This document shows, piece by piece, positions 1 through 9,709 of a stretch of 64,000 nt of DNA. The DNA is from Boothiomyces macroporosus. Its lineage: Eukaryota > Chytridiomycota > Chytridiomycetes > Rhizophydiales > Terramycetaceae. The stretch lies in the NCBI GenBank assembly GCA_027604185.1, contig JADGKB010000020.1, forward strand, positions 91,496-155,495, given 5' to 3'. Made by a program: the position numbers and the translations under genes. Numbering within the stretch: position 1 is the stretch's first letter; each line of letters begins with the position of its first letter. The notes beneath the pieces are model-generated. The model searched no databases, was not told the DNA's origin, and was given only the letters and a program-made list of their open reading frames with translations.

Positions 1-1411
1 CCGAGACTTAACACCGTCACCTCCTTCACCTAAAATCCCTCAATCAACAATCAAAAAAAGAAAAATTGCAGGTTTTGATCAAGTATATAACGAAAATGAA
101 GAAAATGAGATGGTTGTGGATGACCCAATACAAGTGTCTTCGCAAGATTCTGCGATATCTATAGTTGTACCGCATCGGAAAACCAGTGCTGCTAGACGAA
201 TACGTACCATTTCGGTAGAGTCTAGCCCGACAGTTAGTCCAGAAGCCCCTGTAAAGTCAGTAATCCGGGCAGTTTCCCCTGATTTAACCCAAACTTCGAC
301 TAGTTCCATAATATTGGGAAATGGAAAGAATATCAATAGAGTGATAGAGTCGTCATCATCAATGGAAGACCGATCTCTGAAAGCTGTGCCAAAGAGGAAG
401 CCTATATCAAGGTATTCCGCGTTAATTTAGCGACCATTCTCAAGACGAAGAATTAAATGAAAAGTTCCACCAAGATTTTGAAAGTGCTATTGAATCGTAC
501 AATGTCCAAGTTGTGAATGATGGTAATTATTGAATAATGTAGATATCGTAACCATCCCAGGAACACCAAGAGAAAAAGATAGCATTGAAAATAGTAACAG
601 AAGGAACAACTCAGTCAAGACGACTGCCCATGGCTTTGATGATGATGTTGATGAACCTTTAGCTAAACCGAAAAGACAGAGGTCAGGGTATACATCATCT
701 CCAAGAACTGATCCTTCCCAAGAATCACAATCAGACCAAGGTACTGCTGCTATTGGTGGAGCTTTGGCGAATAAACAAATCTTGGTAGATAGTAAAAACA
801 TGGAGACGCAAAAGTCGGATATAATACTAAAGACATTGGAAATAGTCCAAGACACGGCACCAAAATACCATCCAGTATCCGAGACAAGCAGTGAATCCAG
901 AATGCCGATTCCAAACTCACTGGATTATAGCTGCAGTCCAGACCTACAGAGTAATGTACCTCCAAGATCAGAGTCTAAGGAAAATATATTATCAAATCAA
1001 CAAACACCTCCAAGAAGAAGCTATTCAATGTTGTCTCAGTCATCCCCAATTTCTGCCGACTTGCTTCCAAGAACACCGGTGATAAACCGTAAGTCTAAAA
1101 CTCCTGATCCTCATCGATCTCAATTCACACCAGTACAACAGTACCATCCAACAAAAATAAGAAAGATTCTGGTAGAATACTCTACTCCTACAAAATCAAA
1201 GTCCAAATTTACTATTCCGTATTATAATGGGCCAAATGGTACTCCTAAAACATTTAAATGGCTGTTGGAAGAAACAAGGAGGCGGTATATTGATAGGCAT
1301 GATGTCCCTGGAAAGATTGACAGGTTGGTGAATGAAGAAGGAGAAGTTCTCTGTTCGTGGGATGTTATTGAACATATGATTGATGAGAATGAAAAAGTAC
1401 GAGCAATATAA
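1..1411 (+). CDS. Ser/Pro-rich protein of unknown function, 5' end outside window
   Basis: Reading frame is open from base 2, so the gene enters from the left edge. Exons <1..411, 431..522, 543..1411, with 19- and 20-nt introns placed because frame and coding sense continue across both. About 456 residues are visible. Most of the protein is low-complexity and rich in Ser, Pro, Thr and Gln, with many SP/TP dipeptides (for example PRTP, SKTPDP, STPTKSKSK), as in disordered CDK-regulated nuclear proteins. The last ~70 residues look folded (FKWLLEETRRRYIDRHDVPG, then EVLCSWDVIEHMID). I do not recognise the family. It converges on the CSN3 gene with a 24-nt gap. Confidence 0.7.
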
Positions 1412-1435
1412 TATGAATTTTTTTACTAGTATTTA

Positions 1436-2681
1436 TTAGTTGAACATTTCGTCTGCTTCACTCATCATTTGATAATCGCTCTTTGAATTTGTAAGATATG
1501 CTTTGGATTTCCCCACTTTCTTGTCAAATTCTATGATTTGGCTCCCTAGTTTCATAATACTGTCCAATTGATGGTCAAGTTCTTTTTGGGGAGATATGGT
1601 ATTTTGATCAATGAAATGGATAATCTTTTCTTTTGCATCGATTCTAGCATAAATTTGTCCATTTTTGATCATCTTTACTAGTTTTTGTTGAATATTTAAT
1701 GGTTGAATGAATTCAATTGAACCTCCAAGTTGTCGTTCAATATCTGATAGTGAAAGAGTGATATAGGTTTTGGTTAATTGCATAATTTTCCAGCTGGCAA
1801 AGGCATCTAAACACTGCTTTGCAATTCCAAGGTTTCCATCAGCTGAAAAAGTCTGTGAATGGTCAGTAAATGCATTCTGGATATTTCTAAAAGACCCGGA
1901 GTTGAAAGCGTCTACAAAACTGGAATAAGCTGATACAGAGGCAGTTATTGCTTTTTGCGATCCAGGAGGGAGTTGCTTTGGAAATATATTTTGAACGTTG
2001 GTGATTAACGAAAGCAAATGTAGCTTTTTTGACGCTTCAATTTGAATTTGTGAAACAATACTACCAGGAACATACAAAGTAATTGAAAAGAATTCAAAAG
2101 CCTTTTCGTAATTCTTTAACCCCAAGTAGATCATTCCCCCATAGTAGTGATAAAGCAAGAAATTGCTCGCATCTACACCATAATCTTCGCTCAAATATGT
2201 AATAGGTAAATCCAATAATTTAGTAGCCAACCTATAATACTTTCCTTCAAGACACAATCTAATAGCCAAATCAGAAGCCAGAGTCAGTGGGACTTCCTTT
2301 CTATCTGCCCATCTGCAAGCGATATTCACGATAATCATACATGCAACATCTGGTGGTAATCTAGTTTGAAGTATTTGAACAAGATCAAACAAGTCTTGAT
2401 TTACTAGCTTCAACACTCCTGTAGAGAATTTGCAAAAGAGCGAGAATTGAATCAGGTGATGAACCAAATTACCATTGTTTGGTGAGCGAATTCGAGCAAG
2501 TAAAATGTACAGGTAAGCGATTCCTTTTTCCGGACTGATTAGCGAGAGAGGGTCAGACTGATCACTGGTGAATTCCGCCAGCATTCTGGATTAATTCAGC
2601 TTACCTTGAGTCTGCAGCTTTCATGATATTCAACAAGGTTTTGTCGTCCTTGCTTGCAATGTCTTTTAGTAGAGCGTCCAT
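1436..2681 (-). CDS. CSN3: COP9 signalosome subunit 3 (PCI domain)
   Basis: Exons 1436..2585 and 2605..2681 (minus), one 19-nt intron; 408 aa, close to the usual ~420. The COP9 signalosome removes NEDD8 from cullins; CSN3 is one of its PCI-domain scaffold subunits. The central helical repeat part carries the CSN3-like stretch YHYYGGMIYLGLKNYEKA. A C-terminal PCI winged helix (SDIERQLG, then QKLVKMIKNGQIYARID) and a C-terminal helix follow. The start is the ATG at 2681, which gives a short first exon (MDALLKDIASKDDKTLLNIM) joined in frame. The DsbA-like gene ends 43 nt beyond its start. Confidence 0.85.
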
Positions 2682-2724
2682 GAGATTATAGAATCTTTTT
2701 TTCGAAAAGTAAAAATGCCTTGTT

Positions 2725-3309
2725 TTATTCGTTATTGGTCAAAGTTGAGAGTAGTTTCTTCCAGTCATCCAACGACCAACCGCTTGAGATATCATCGTTG
2801 ATCAAGCCATTGATGATCCAAGTAGGAGATACGTGGACATGGTTGTGTCTGCTGATCTTCAAGTGTCTCTTGAATTCGGCAGTTACCTGGTTTCCATTGT
2901 TATGCTTTGTGCTAGTATCAATGCGCAACAAGTTCAAGAATTCTTCCTTGTTGACGAATTGAGCAGCTAATTCGGCCAAGTCATTGTAGATTTCGTTACG
3001 TGTTTTGGAATCGATTGCCGTGTCAAAGAATGATTCTTGATTATCAAAGAGAACTTGCGCGAATGCAAGGAACTTTTCTGGAGCGAGTTTCTCTACTGCC
3101 AAACTGGCTTCATGGACCAAAGTACTTTGCGGATGCCATGGTTGAACGTGGTTTCTGAATGTCATTTCGAGTTTTAAATCTGTCGTTTTGAGATGTGGGA
3201 GTATAATCTGATTGATCTTGTCAAAGGTCTTGCGACTGTAAGGACATACAAAGTCCAAGTAGACTTCAAGTACATTATTAGATCCAGTATTGATAAAGTG
3301 GCGGGTCAT
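2725..3309 (-). CDS. DsbA/thioredoxin-fold protein with CPYS motif
   Basis: Single exon, 194 aa. The N-terminal strand runs into a CXXC-type site written CPYS (VYLDFVCPYSRKTFDKIN), so only the first Cys of the redox pair is present. The middle is helical and the end has a cis-Pro-type loop (HVSPTWIINGL), as in DsbA-like 'Thioredoxin_4' proteins. There is no signal peptide, so cytosolic action is likely. The single active-site Cys suggests a glutathione-linked or peroxidase-like role rather than disulfide formation (inference). Upstream lies an inverted pair of TTTTCCGCAT motifs, described separately. Confidence 0.75.
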   Translation of the reverse strand: MTRHFINTGSNNVLEVYLDFVCPYSRKTFDKINQIILPHLKTTDLKLEMTFRNHVQPWHPQSTLVHEASLAVEKLAPEKFLAFAQVLFDNQESFFDTAIDSKTRNEIYNDLAELAAQFVNKEEFLNLLRIDTSTKHNNGNQVTAEFKRHLKISRHNHVHVSPTWIINGLINDDISSGWSLDDWKKLLSTLTNNE

Positions 3310-4158
3310 GGTTAATGAATAGATCAGGAATAGTTTTCCTTAAATATGAAAAAATAACATGAGCAATGTTTAGTAATTTTTAAATTTTCCGCATTTTTGA
3401 GTAATTTTTCCTAACCCAAGTCGAATGCGGAAAAGCAATGTACTGTAGTAATGGATCACTCAAAACAAATTACGACTAAATCTAGTTGCTTGACGCGTTG
3501 AAAATGTGTAAATGCACAAAAACTGCTACACTACTCCATTTTAACGCAGTAGTAAATTAGTTTCATTTTTTAATAGTTCCAACTAGACAAACTTTAATCA
3601 TAGAAAAAGCTCAGTTTATATTAGTGCTGGAACCAGTGTTTCACAAAGATATTTGGGCAATCAAGTTCGCACTACCTCTTTGATATGGCGAATTCATCTA
3701 AAAAACAGCTTGTATGGACAGAAGTTTAAGATCCTTACTTTGAAGATGTATTTCCCATTCCTAGATATTGTGAATATTTATGTAATAAGTCCTCCTTGAA
3801 CTATCCTAAACTCAACCTAGAAAAGTGGTGCTATGCAATACTATTTATCCATTGATGCTGCAAAACAAGTTTTACTGCAACAAAAAATCACGATTATGCT
3901 TGGGGATAAGGCTAGAATTCAATCGTATGATGATAAATAGTACCATCTCTGTGCTTCACAATATTTGTGAGAGCCAAGACTAATGCGCAATAAAACCCAC
4001 GTTATTATGCGATAATTTGGATAGTATTTTCCGATTTATGCATGCATTCCTATTCAAGATAAAGCAATCCAGTCTTTAGGCTTGTCTTTGAATAATTTTT
4101 CGTCTCGCTTTTCAGTCAAGCTTAATTTCCATTTTTTGTCCCACCCTTCAATTCGAGG
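3310..4158. other. 849-nt intergenic region, no convincing gene
   Basis: This is the longest gene-free stretch of the window. It holds the upstream region of the DsbA-like gene and of the DUF300 gene. One frame around 3684-3960 on the + strand reads fairly protein-like but has several stops and no clear mini-intron solution, so it may be a decayed gene or chance. Near the left end are the inverted TTTTCCGCAT / ATGCGGAAAA motifs at 3385..3394 and 3425..3434. Confidence 0.5.
3385..3434. promoter_or_regulatory. Inverted pair of TTTTCCGCAT motifs
   Basis: TTTTCCGCAT at 3385..3394 and its exact reverse complement ATGCGGAAAA at 3425..3434, 75-125 nt upstream of the DsbA-like start codon. The same core (TTTTTCCGC) occurs three times at exact 16-bp spacing between the cystinosin and OGG1 genes. 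It is probably a transcription factor site; the factor is unknown. Confidence 0.4.
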
Positions 4159-5218
4159 ATGCTTTCACAATGTATCGAAGCGAATGTACGCCCGTACTAC
4201 GAATCACCTGCATGGCTTGCAGGACTAGTAATTACGGCATTGTTGACTCTTACTTCTACAATTCTTTCAATATGGTTGATTTCGCAACATTTCACACATT
4301 ACTCGAATGCAGTTTTACAACGACCAATCACTCGCATTTTGCTGATGGTTCCAATTTATTCAATTTGCTCGTTAATTTCTTATATTTCAATACGAAATGC
4401 AGTTTACATCAACGTGATCAGAGATGCTTATGAAGGATTTGTAGTCTACAACTTTTTCTCTTTATTTTTAGAATATCTTGGACCAAACCAGCAAGTTAGG
4501 TTATTGAAATTGTCGCAAAAGGTACCGCATACCATGCCTCCACCAGCTTGCTGCTTCATGTACGACCCGCGTAATGTACATTTTATTGGATACTGTAAAT
4601 TGGGAGTATTTCAATTTGTAGTAGTTCGCTTATGCACCACAGTTGCATCTTTGATTATGGAATTGTTTGGAGTATTTTGTCATGGATCAATGTCCATGAG
4701 CCATGGCAACTTTTACACTACAGTTGCAAATGGTTTGTCGATGGGACTGGCAATGTTTACCTTGATTGCTTATTACCTACCTACAAAATCAGTAAGTTTT
4801 GATTAAGATTCAGGACATATCACATTCTTCCCCAGTTTCACAATTCCTATCAGTCAAATTCGTGATATTCTTTCAGTTCTGGCTAGGCTTGTTTGTCAGT
4901 ATCCTAGTGAACTCTGGCTTTATCTACGAAACAAAGTACTGGACCATCCCAGAATTCTCAATCTTTTTCCAATCATTCATTGTGGCTATTGAAATGGTGA
5001 TTGCTTCAATTTGGCATCTAAAAGCCTTTTCGATTCAAAAGTTTGTTGACGGGCCTTTTGCCCCATTCTCTGTTGCTTTCTGGGACAGTTTCATCTGGCT
5101 AGATCTTATCCATGATTTTAAAACCACGATTCATTATTTCGCTACTTATCGGCATATTGATCAGTCAGATACTAGGGGAGAATTTAATGAATCGAGTCCA
5201 TTGGTTGACCGCAATTGA
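4159..5218 (+). CDS. DUF300 / TMEM184 / OST-alpha family membrane protein
   Basis: Exons 4159..4791 and 4814..5218, one 22-nt intron; 345 aa. It is a seven-helix protein of the TMEM184/organic-solute-transporter-alpha family, found in endosomal and vacuolar membranes. Seen: a first helix (LAGLVITALLTLTSTILSIW), the family signature ILLMVPIYSICSLISY, the acidic RDAYEGFVVYNF motif, and after the intron FLSVKFVIFFQFWLG. Joining at the intron restores the family spacing LPTKS..SVSQFLSVKF. The C-terminal tail is hydrophilic and acidic (DQSDTRGEFNESS). The family has been linked to solute transport and vacuole fusion; the substrate here is unknown. Confidence 0.85.
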
Positions 5219-5245
5219 CTATAATAAAATACAGGTGAATTTATT

Positions 5246-6913
5246 TTAACTTTGGTTTTCGTATACGTATACATGCCCTTTATCATCAGCAACAATTATC
5301 ACAGCACCAGCAACCGATCCTGAGGCTCTAATATAAGGGGAGGGTATTGACATTGTAGATGAATTAACTCGGTTTGCTAGTTCAACGGTAGTCCAGGGTG
5401 CAAATAAAGCACAAGTCAAGTTGTTACTTGACCCCACAAAACGTTCTTGTCCCGGCGGCCGAGCAGTATCAATATGCCGATGTATAACGGAGCTTAACAT
5501 CCCAGAATACTGGTGGTTTTCATCAAAAGGAAACGTATCCCAAATAAATACTTGTCTGTCTTCAGACGGAGCAATGATATACTCTCCATCTGAAGAGAAA
5601 TTGGCAAATGCTCTAGTGTATTTCAACTCCAATCCTTTATAAGTTTTAAATAGTGACTTGTCGCGAAAATTAATGAGACGAACTCTGGAATCTGCACATG
5701 TAATGAGGAATCTTTCTTCGTGATTTGGATTATGAGGCATCCTTTCTATTCCAGTGATTTTCGCATCTTTTGACCGAATTCCTTTACTTGATGTAATGTG
5801 TATTTGGGTATCATATCGCAAATTATTGAATTCATAAAAAACACAGGATCCAGATAAGGTACCGCAGATTACTGTAGATCCATCTCTACTAAAAGCGAGA
5901 GCTGTAATTGAATCTCCCGAAATTTCATTCCAGTAAAGTAAACTTTTGGTATCAATCGACCACACTCTTATTCTTCCATCCAAGGATCCTGTAGCGAATA
6001 AATTAGGGTCCAATGGGTGAAAGCGAACACTAGAGACACAATCCCGGTGCTTGAATATACATAGTGGAACAGTTTGGGATATGTGCCAAAGCATTACCGA
6101 TCCATCTAAAGATGCAGATAATAAAAAGTCGCCCGTTGACCAAGATAAATCGGTTATTGCCAATTGATGTCCATTATATATTCTAAAAGGGTCACTATTA
6201 AATATCTTTCTACAGAGTCCTTTTTTTGAGGAATCAAAGCTATGTAGAGATGAAGGTTTGCTGGATGTCGAATTTGTCCTCCTCGCTCTCGAACTTAGAC
6301 CATCAAATGACGCTGCTGATTGCTTCAAGTTGATGGACTGTTCTTCCGAGATCTTTTCCATCGAACCAGTTTGCCCATTATACTCTGATTCAATGTTTGG
6401 ATTCAGATCCCAGATTATTATTGTGCCGTCATGTCTTCCGCTTGCTAGATAACTGCCATCCGTACTAAAAGATAACATCCAGGTTGTTGAGTGATGTGTT
6501 TCTTCTCCACCTTGAAATGACTGCATACTCAAACTCTTCGGAATACCGCCAAGTTTTGAGGATACTTCTGAAACAGCATCTCCGGTATCAAAACACAAGT
6601 CCTGCACTAGACACAGCTTTGAAAAGCTGGTGTTTTTCAAATGCGCTCCTTTGATTTTGATATATTTTCCTATTTGAAAATCTCCTTCGTTAAGCTCTAC
6701 ATGTCGATTCGCTGAAGATTCCGTTTCGCTAGCGTATGAGTTTGACCGCACTCTGGTGTGTCCAATCTTTTTGATGAACTTTGAAATACTCCCTTGCGGG
6801 TTTTCGGGTAGGAGTAACAGCGGGTTGGATCTTTGAGCCTCTTCGGATTTCTTTGGCTGCTGAGGTGTATTAGAAGATTCATCGAAAATATTCCAGGAAA
6901 AGGATTTCTTCAT
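5246..6913 (-). CDS. WD40-repeat protein, WDR44 (rabphilin-11)/YMR102C-like
   Basis: Single exon, 555 aa. About 130 residues of Ser-rich N-terminus precede a WD40 propeller. Repeats seen in order: MLSFSTDGSYLASGRHDGTI, DLSWSTGDFLLSASLDGSVM, SVRFHPLDPNLFATGSLDGR, ALAFSRDGSTVICGTLSGSC, then RFLITCADSRVRLINF and EYIIAPSEDRQVFIWD. An insertion between repeats one and two (about residues 175-240) is typical of the WDR44 branch. Animal WDR44 binds Rab11 on recycling endosomes. It lies back to back with nothing but a 27-nt gap to the DUF300 stop codon. Confidence 0.85.
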   Translation of the reverse strand: MKKSFSWNIFDESSNTPQQPKKSEEAQRSNPLLLLPENPQGSISKFIKKIGHTRVRSNSYASETESSANRHVELNEGDFQIGKYIKIKGAHLKNTSFSKLCLVQDLCFDTGDAVSEVSSKLGGIPKSLSMQSFQGGEETHHSTTWMLSFSTDGSYLASGRHDGTIIIWDLNPNIESEYNGQTGSMEKISEEQSINLKQSAASFDGLSSRARRTNSTSSKPSSLHSFDSSKKGLCRKIFNSDPFRIYNGHQLAITDLSWSTGDFLLSASLDGSVMLWHISQTVPLCIFKHRDCVSSVRFHPLDPNLFATGSLDGRIRVWSIDTKSLLYWNEISGDSITALAFSRDGSTVICGTLSGSCVFYEFNNLRYDTQIHITSSKGIRSKDAKITGIERMPHNPNHEERFLITCADSRVRLINFRDKSLFKTYKGLELKYTRAFANFSSDGEYIIAPSEDRQVFIWDTFPFDENHQYSGMLSSVIHRHIDTARPPGQERFVGSSNNLTCALFAPWTTVELANRVNSSTMSIPSPYIRASGSVAGAVIIVADDKGHVYVYENQS

Positions 6914-7023
6914 TACAAGTTGGCGATTGAAGTTTTGGAAAATTGTTACCGTGTTGCTTCATAAAACGAGGATCACATGTTAAAATTACATGAATATTTA
7001 TTTCATTGTAATCATAAAATTAT

Positions 7024-7990
7024 TTACCAACCACGACCAGCAAATTTATCTGATTCTGGAAGAGTGTCGCAGTTGATACCAACCATAGCTTCTCCCAAAT
7101 TAGTAGAGATTTCTGCAAGGACAGCAGGGTCTTTGTAATGAGTAACGGCTTGGACAATGGCACGGGCACGCTTAGCTGGATCTCCAGATTTGAAGATACC
7201 AGATCCGACAAACACACCATCTAATCCTAATTGCATCATTAAAGCAGCATCGGCTGGGGTAGCAATACCACCGGCAGCAAAGTTGACTACTGGAAGTCTA
7301 CCTAAACGAGCGGTTTCCTTGACCAAGTGATATGGAGCTTGAATATCCTTGGCATATGCATACAACTGATTGTTAATTTAAATTACCTCAACTTCATCCA
7401 TGGTTTGGATTCTTCTAATTTCTCCAAGAACAGTGCGAGCATGACGGACAGCTTCAACAACATTTCCGGTACCAGCCTCACCCTTGGTTCTGATCATAGC
7501 AGCACCTTCATTAACACGGCGAAGAGCCTCTCCAAGGTTCTTTGCACCACAAACGAATGGAACCTTAAAGTTGTTTTTGTCGATATGGTGAGATTCATCA
7601 GCAGGAGTCAGTACTTCAGATTCGTCAATATAGTCAACCTTTAAATGCTCCAAGATTTGTGCTTCAACAAAGTGTCCAATTCTAACTTTGGCCATGACTG
7701 GAATAGTAACTGCATTGATAATTTCTTGAATCATTTGCGGATCAGACATACGGGAAACACCACCGTCTTTTCTAATATCTGCTGGGACTCTTTCAAGAGC
7801 CATGACAGCACAGGCACCAGCTTCTTCAGCAATTCTGGCTTGTTCTGCGTTGACGACATCCATGATCACACCTCCCTTGAATCAATTCATTCATTACCTT
7901 CAAGTTTTGGGCAAGGCCGGACTTTACGATCCATACTGGAGATGTAGATTGAGTAGATTGGTTTGATACAAGGTTAGCTGGTGCTGACAT
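7024..7990 (-). CDS. SNZ1: Pyridoxal 5'-phosphate synthase subunit PDX1/SNZ
   Basis: Exons 7024..7365, 7387..7875, 7898..7990 (minus), introns of 21 and 22 nt; 307 aa, the usual length. It makes pyridoxal 5'-phosphate from ribose 5-phosphate, glyceraldehyde 3-phosphate and ammonia supplied by the SNO/PDX2 glutaminase, which is not in this window. Family blocks seen: [97 protein letters not shown]. The intron joins exactly restore [11 protein letters not shown] and DEVE-LYAYAK, which makes this gene a clean proof of the ~20-nt introns. Confidence 0.95.
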
Positions 7991-8580
7991 TATTCAGATT
8001 ATGTAAGTTTTTTTTTCAAATTTCCTCTTTTGACATCGGACTTGCGGAGAGCGCAAAAATTTTTCAGTGAGTCTTTTGCACATGATCGATGATCTGGAAG
8101 CAAGGGAAAAACGGAACGATAACGATAATTAAATCTAACGGAAAAATGCGATTGATTTCATATGGAATTACGCCATTGGAATTTGCACTTATTGGTTTTT
8201 TTAAAAAAGATGAACTTTTTATCTCTATTTTTAGAGAATCTGATTTGCCAAGATTAACCCAATAATCATAATCCATTTCTATTGCGTAGACAAGAGATTA
8301 AAACTCATGCAAGTCCGCAGATATAAAGAAAAGATTTGCAGCGTGTAAATACATTCAGTTACTGGAGGATTGGCTTCAAACTAGCATTGGACAAGTATAT
8401 TCTTACCTATCAATTCGACGACTGCACTAGATAATCGAGTTTCAAAAGCTTTCCTCATTTTAGAATATCCAGCAATCCAATTAAAATCCTCTTTAATTAG
8501 GGTAAGAGGAAACTTTTTACGCAATGCTAAATTTAGAAGGTCAGCATTTAATTTTTGGTCCAGCTGACAGACTTTGAAAA
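7991..8580. promoter_or_regulatory. 590-nt divergent promoter region, SNZ1 / HIBADH
   Basis: Separates two divergent genes. Contains several CGGAAAAA / GCGGAG-type stretches (near 8045, 8110 and 8140) that resemble the TTTTCCGC motif seen elsewhere in the window. Two short open frames on the minus strand (8381..8593 and 8064..8276) read somewhat protein-like but lack a proper ATG and a frame-consistent join, so no gene is called. Confidence 0.4.
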
Positions 8581-9608
8581 ATGAGATTTGCAATCCTCAG
8601 ACGATGCTACTCTACCGATTTCAAGACTGTATTACGTAAGCTAACCCTAGAAATCAGTTGGGTTTATAGGATTGGGACAGATGGGATATCCAATGGCATC
8701 CAATCTCTTTAAGAAACTTGGTCCTTCAAAGTTCTGGGTTCTTGATCATTCAGAACCAGTTGCATTGAAATTCAAACAGGAACACGGTAACGTTCATGTC
8801 GCTACCAAAGCATCCAAGATTGCCGAAGAATGTTCTGTTATTGTAACAATGTTGCCAGCTTCTGCCCATGTACGCCAAGTTTATTTGGGCGAAAACGGTT
8901 TATTATCCAAACTACAACCTAATGCACTCGTCATTGATAGCAGTACTATCGATCCTTCAACTTCAAAGGAAGTTTCTTCTATTTTGGAAAAGCAAGGAGC
9001 AACCATGCTGGACGCACCTGTTAGTGGAGGTATTAGAATGCTAAAGCAGGAACATTGGGAGCCCAAGCTGGAACTTTGACGTTTATGGTTGGGGCAAAGA
9101 CACCAGAATCTTTCGAACAATCCAAACTGATTTTGGAACATATGGGAAAGAATATTGTCTACTGCGGACTGCCTGGAACTGGACAAGTCGCCAAGATTTG
9201 CAACAACGTATTTTCTATTAATGATAGATGATTTTGGGTATTTCAATGGTTGCTGCATCAGAAGCAATGAATCTTGGTGTTCGTATGGGAATGGATCCAA
9301 AGCTATTGGCTTCAGTGATAAACACTTCTTCCGGGAGATGCTGGTCTACTGAATTATACAACCCTTGCCCTGGAGTGCTTCCTAATGTCCCAAGTTCAAG
9401 AGATTACACTGGCGGCTTTGGGGTTTCTCTCATGGCTAAAGATATGGGATTGGCTGTCAATGCTGCTAACGAAACAAAGAGCACTACACTCTTGGCTAGT
9501 GTAACTCATCAGATTTACAACCAAGTCATGACCACCCCTGGATATGAAAAGAAGGACTTTTCTTCTGTATTCAAGTGGTTGAACAACAATGCAGAAAAGT
9601 ATCAATAA
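8581..9608 (+). CDS. HIBADH: 3-hydroxyisobutyrate dehydrogenase, mitochondrial
   Basis: Exons 8581..8635, 8658..9029, 9050..9207, 9228..9608; introns of 22, 20 and 20 nt; 321 aa. It oxidises 3-hydroxyisobutyrate with NAD+ in valine breakdown. The first exon encodes a short Arg/Ser-rich leader (MRFAILRRCYSTDF) typical of mitochondrial import. Then the Rossmann motif GFIGLGQMGYPMASNL, the substrate loop LDAPVSGGTLGAQAGTL, the region around the catalytic Lys (GTGQVAKICNNMILGI), and the C-terminal GFGVSLMAKDMGLAV. Each motif is split by an intron and becomes contiguous only after splicing. Confidence 0.93.
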
Positions 9609-9709
9609 ACATATTCATCTTAAAGAGCTACTATGTCACGTGAAATACTTATGTGCTAACCCTATTTACATCTTGTTTTCTCTATTAAACTTTTCAAATC
9701 AGTAGAAAA

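Noticed and set aside
3684..3960. Decayed gene or transposon fragment in the large intergenic region
   Set aside because: Reads fairly well in one frame but has several stops; no family motif and no frame-keeping set of mini-introns found.
8064..8593. Two protein-like minus-strand frames upstream of HIBADH as one spliced gene
   Set aside because: No true ATG start; the first frame overlaps the HIBADH start exon; the obvious mini-intron join runs at once into a stop.
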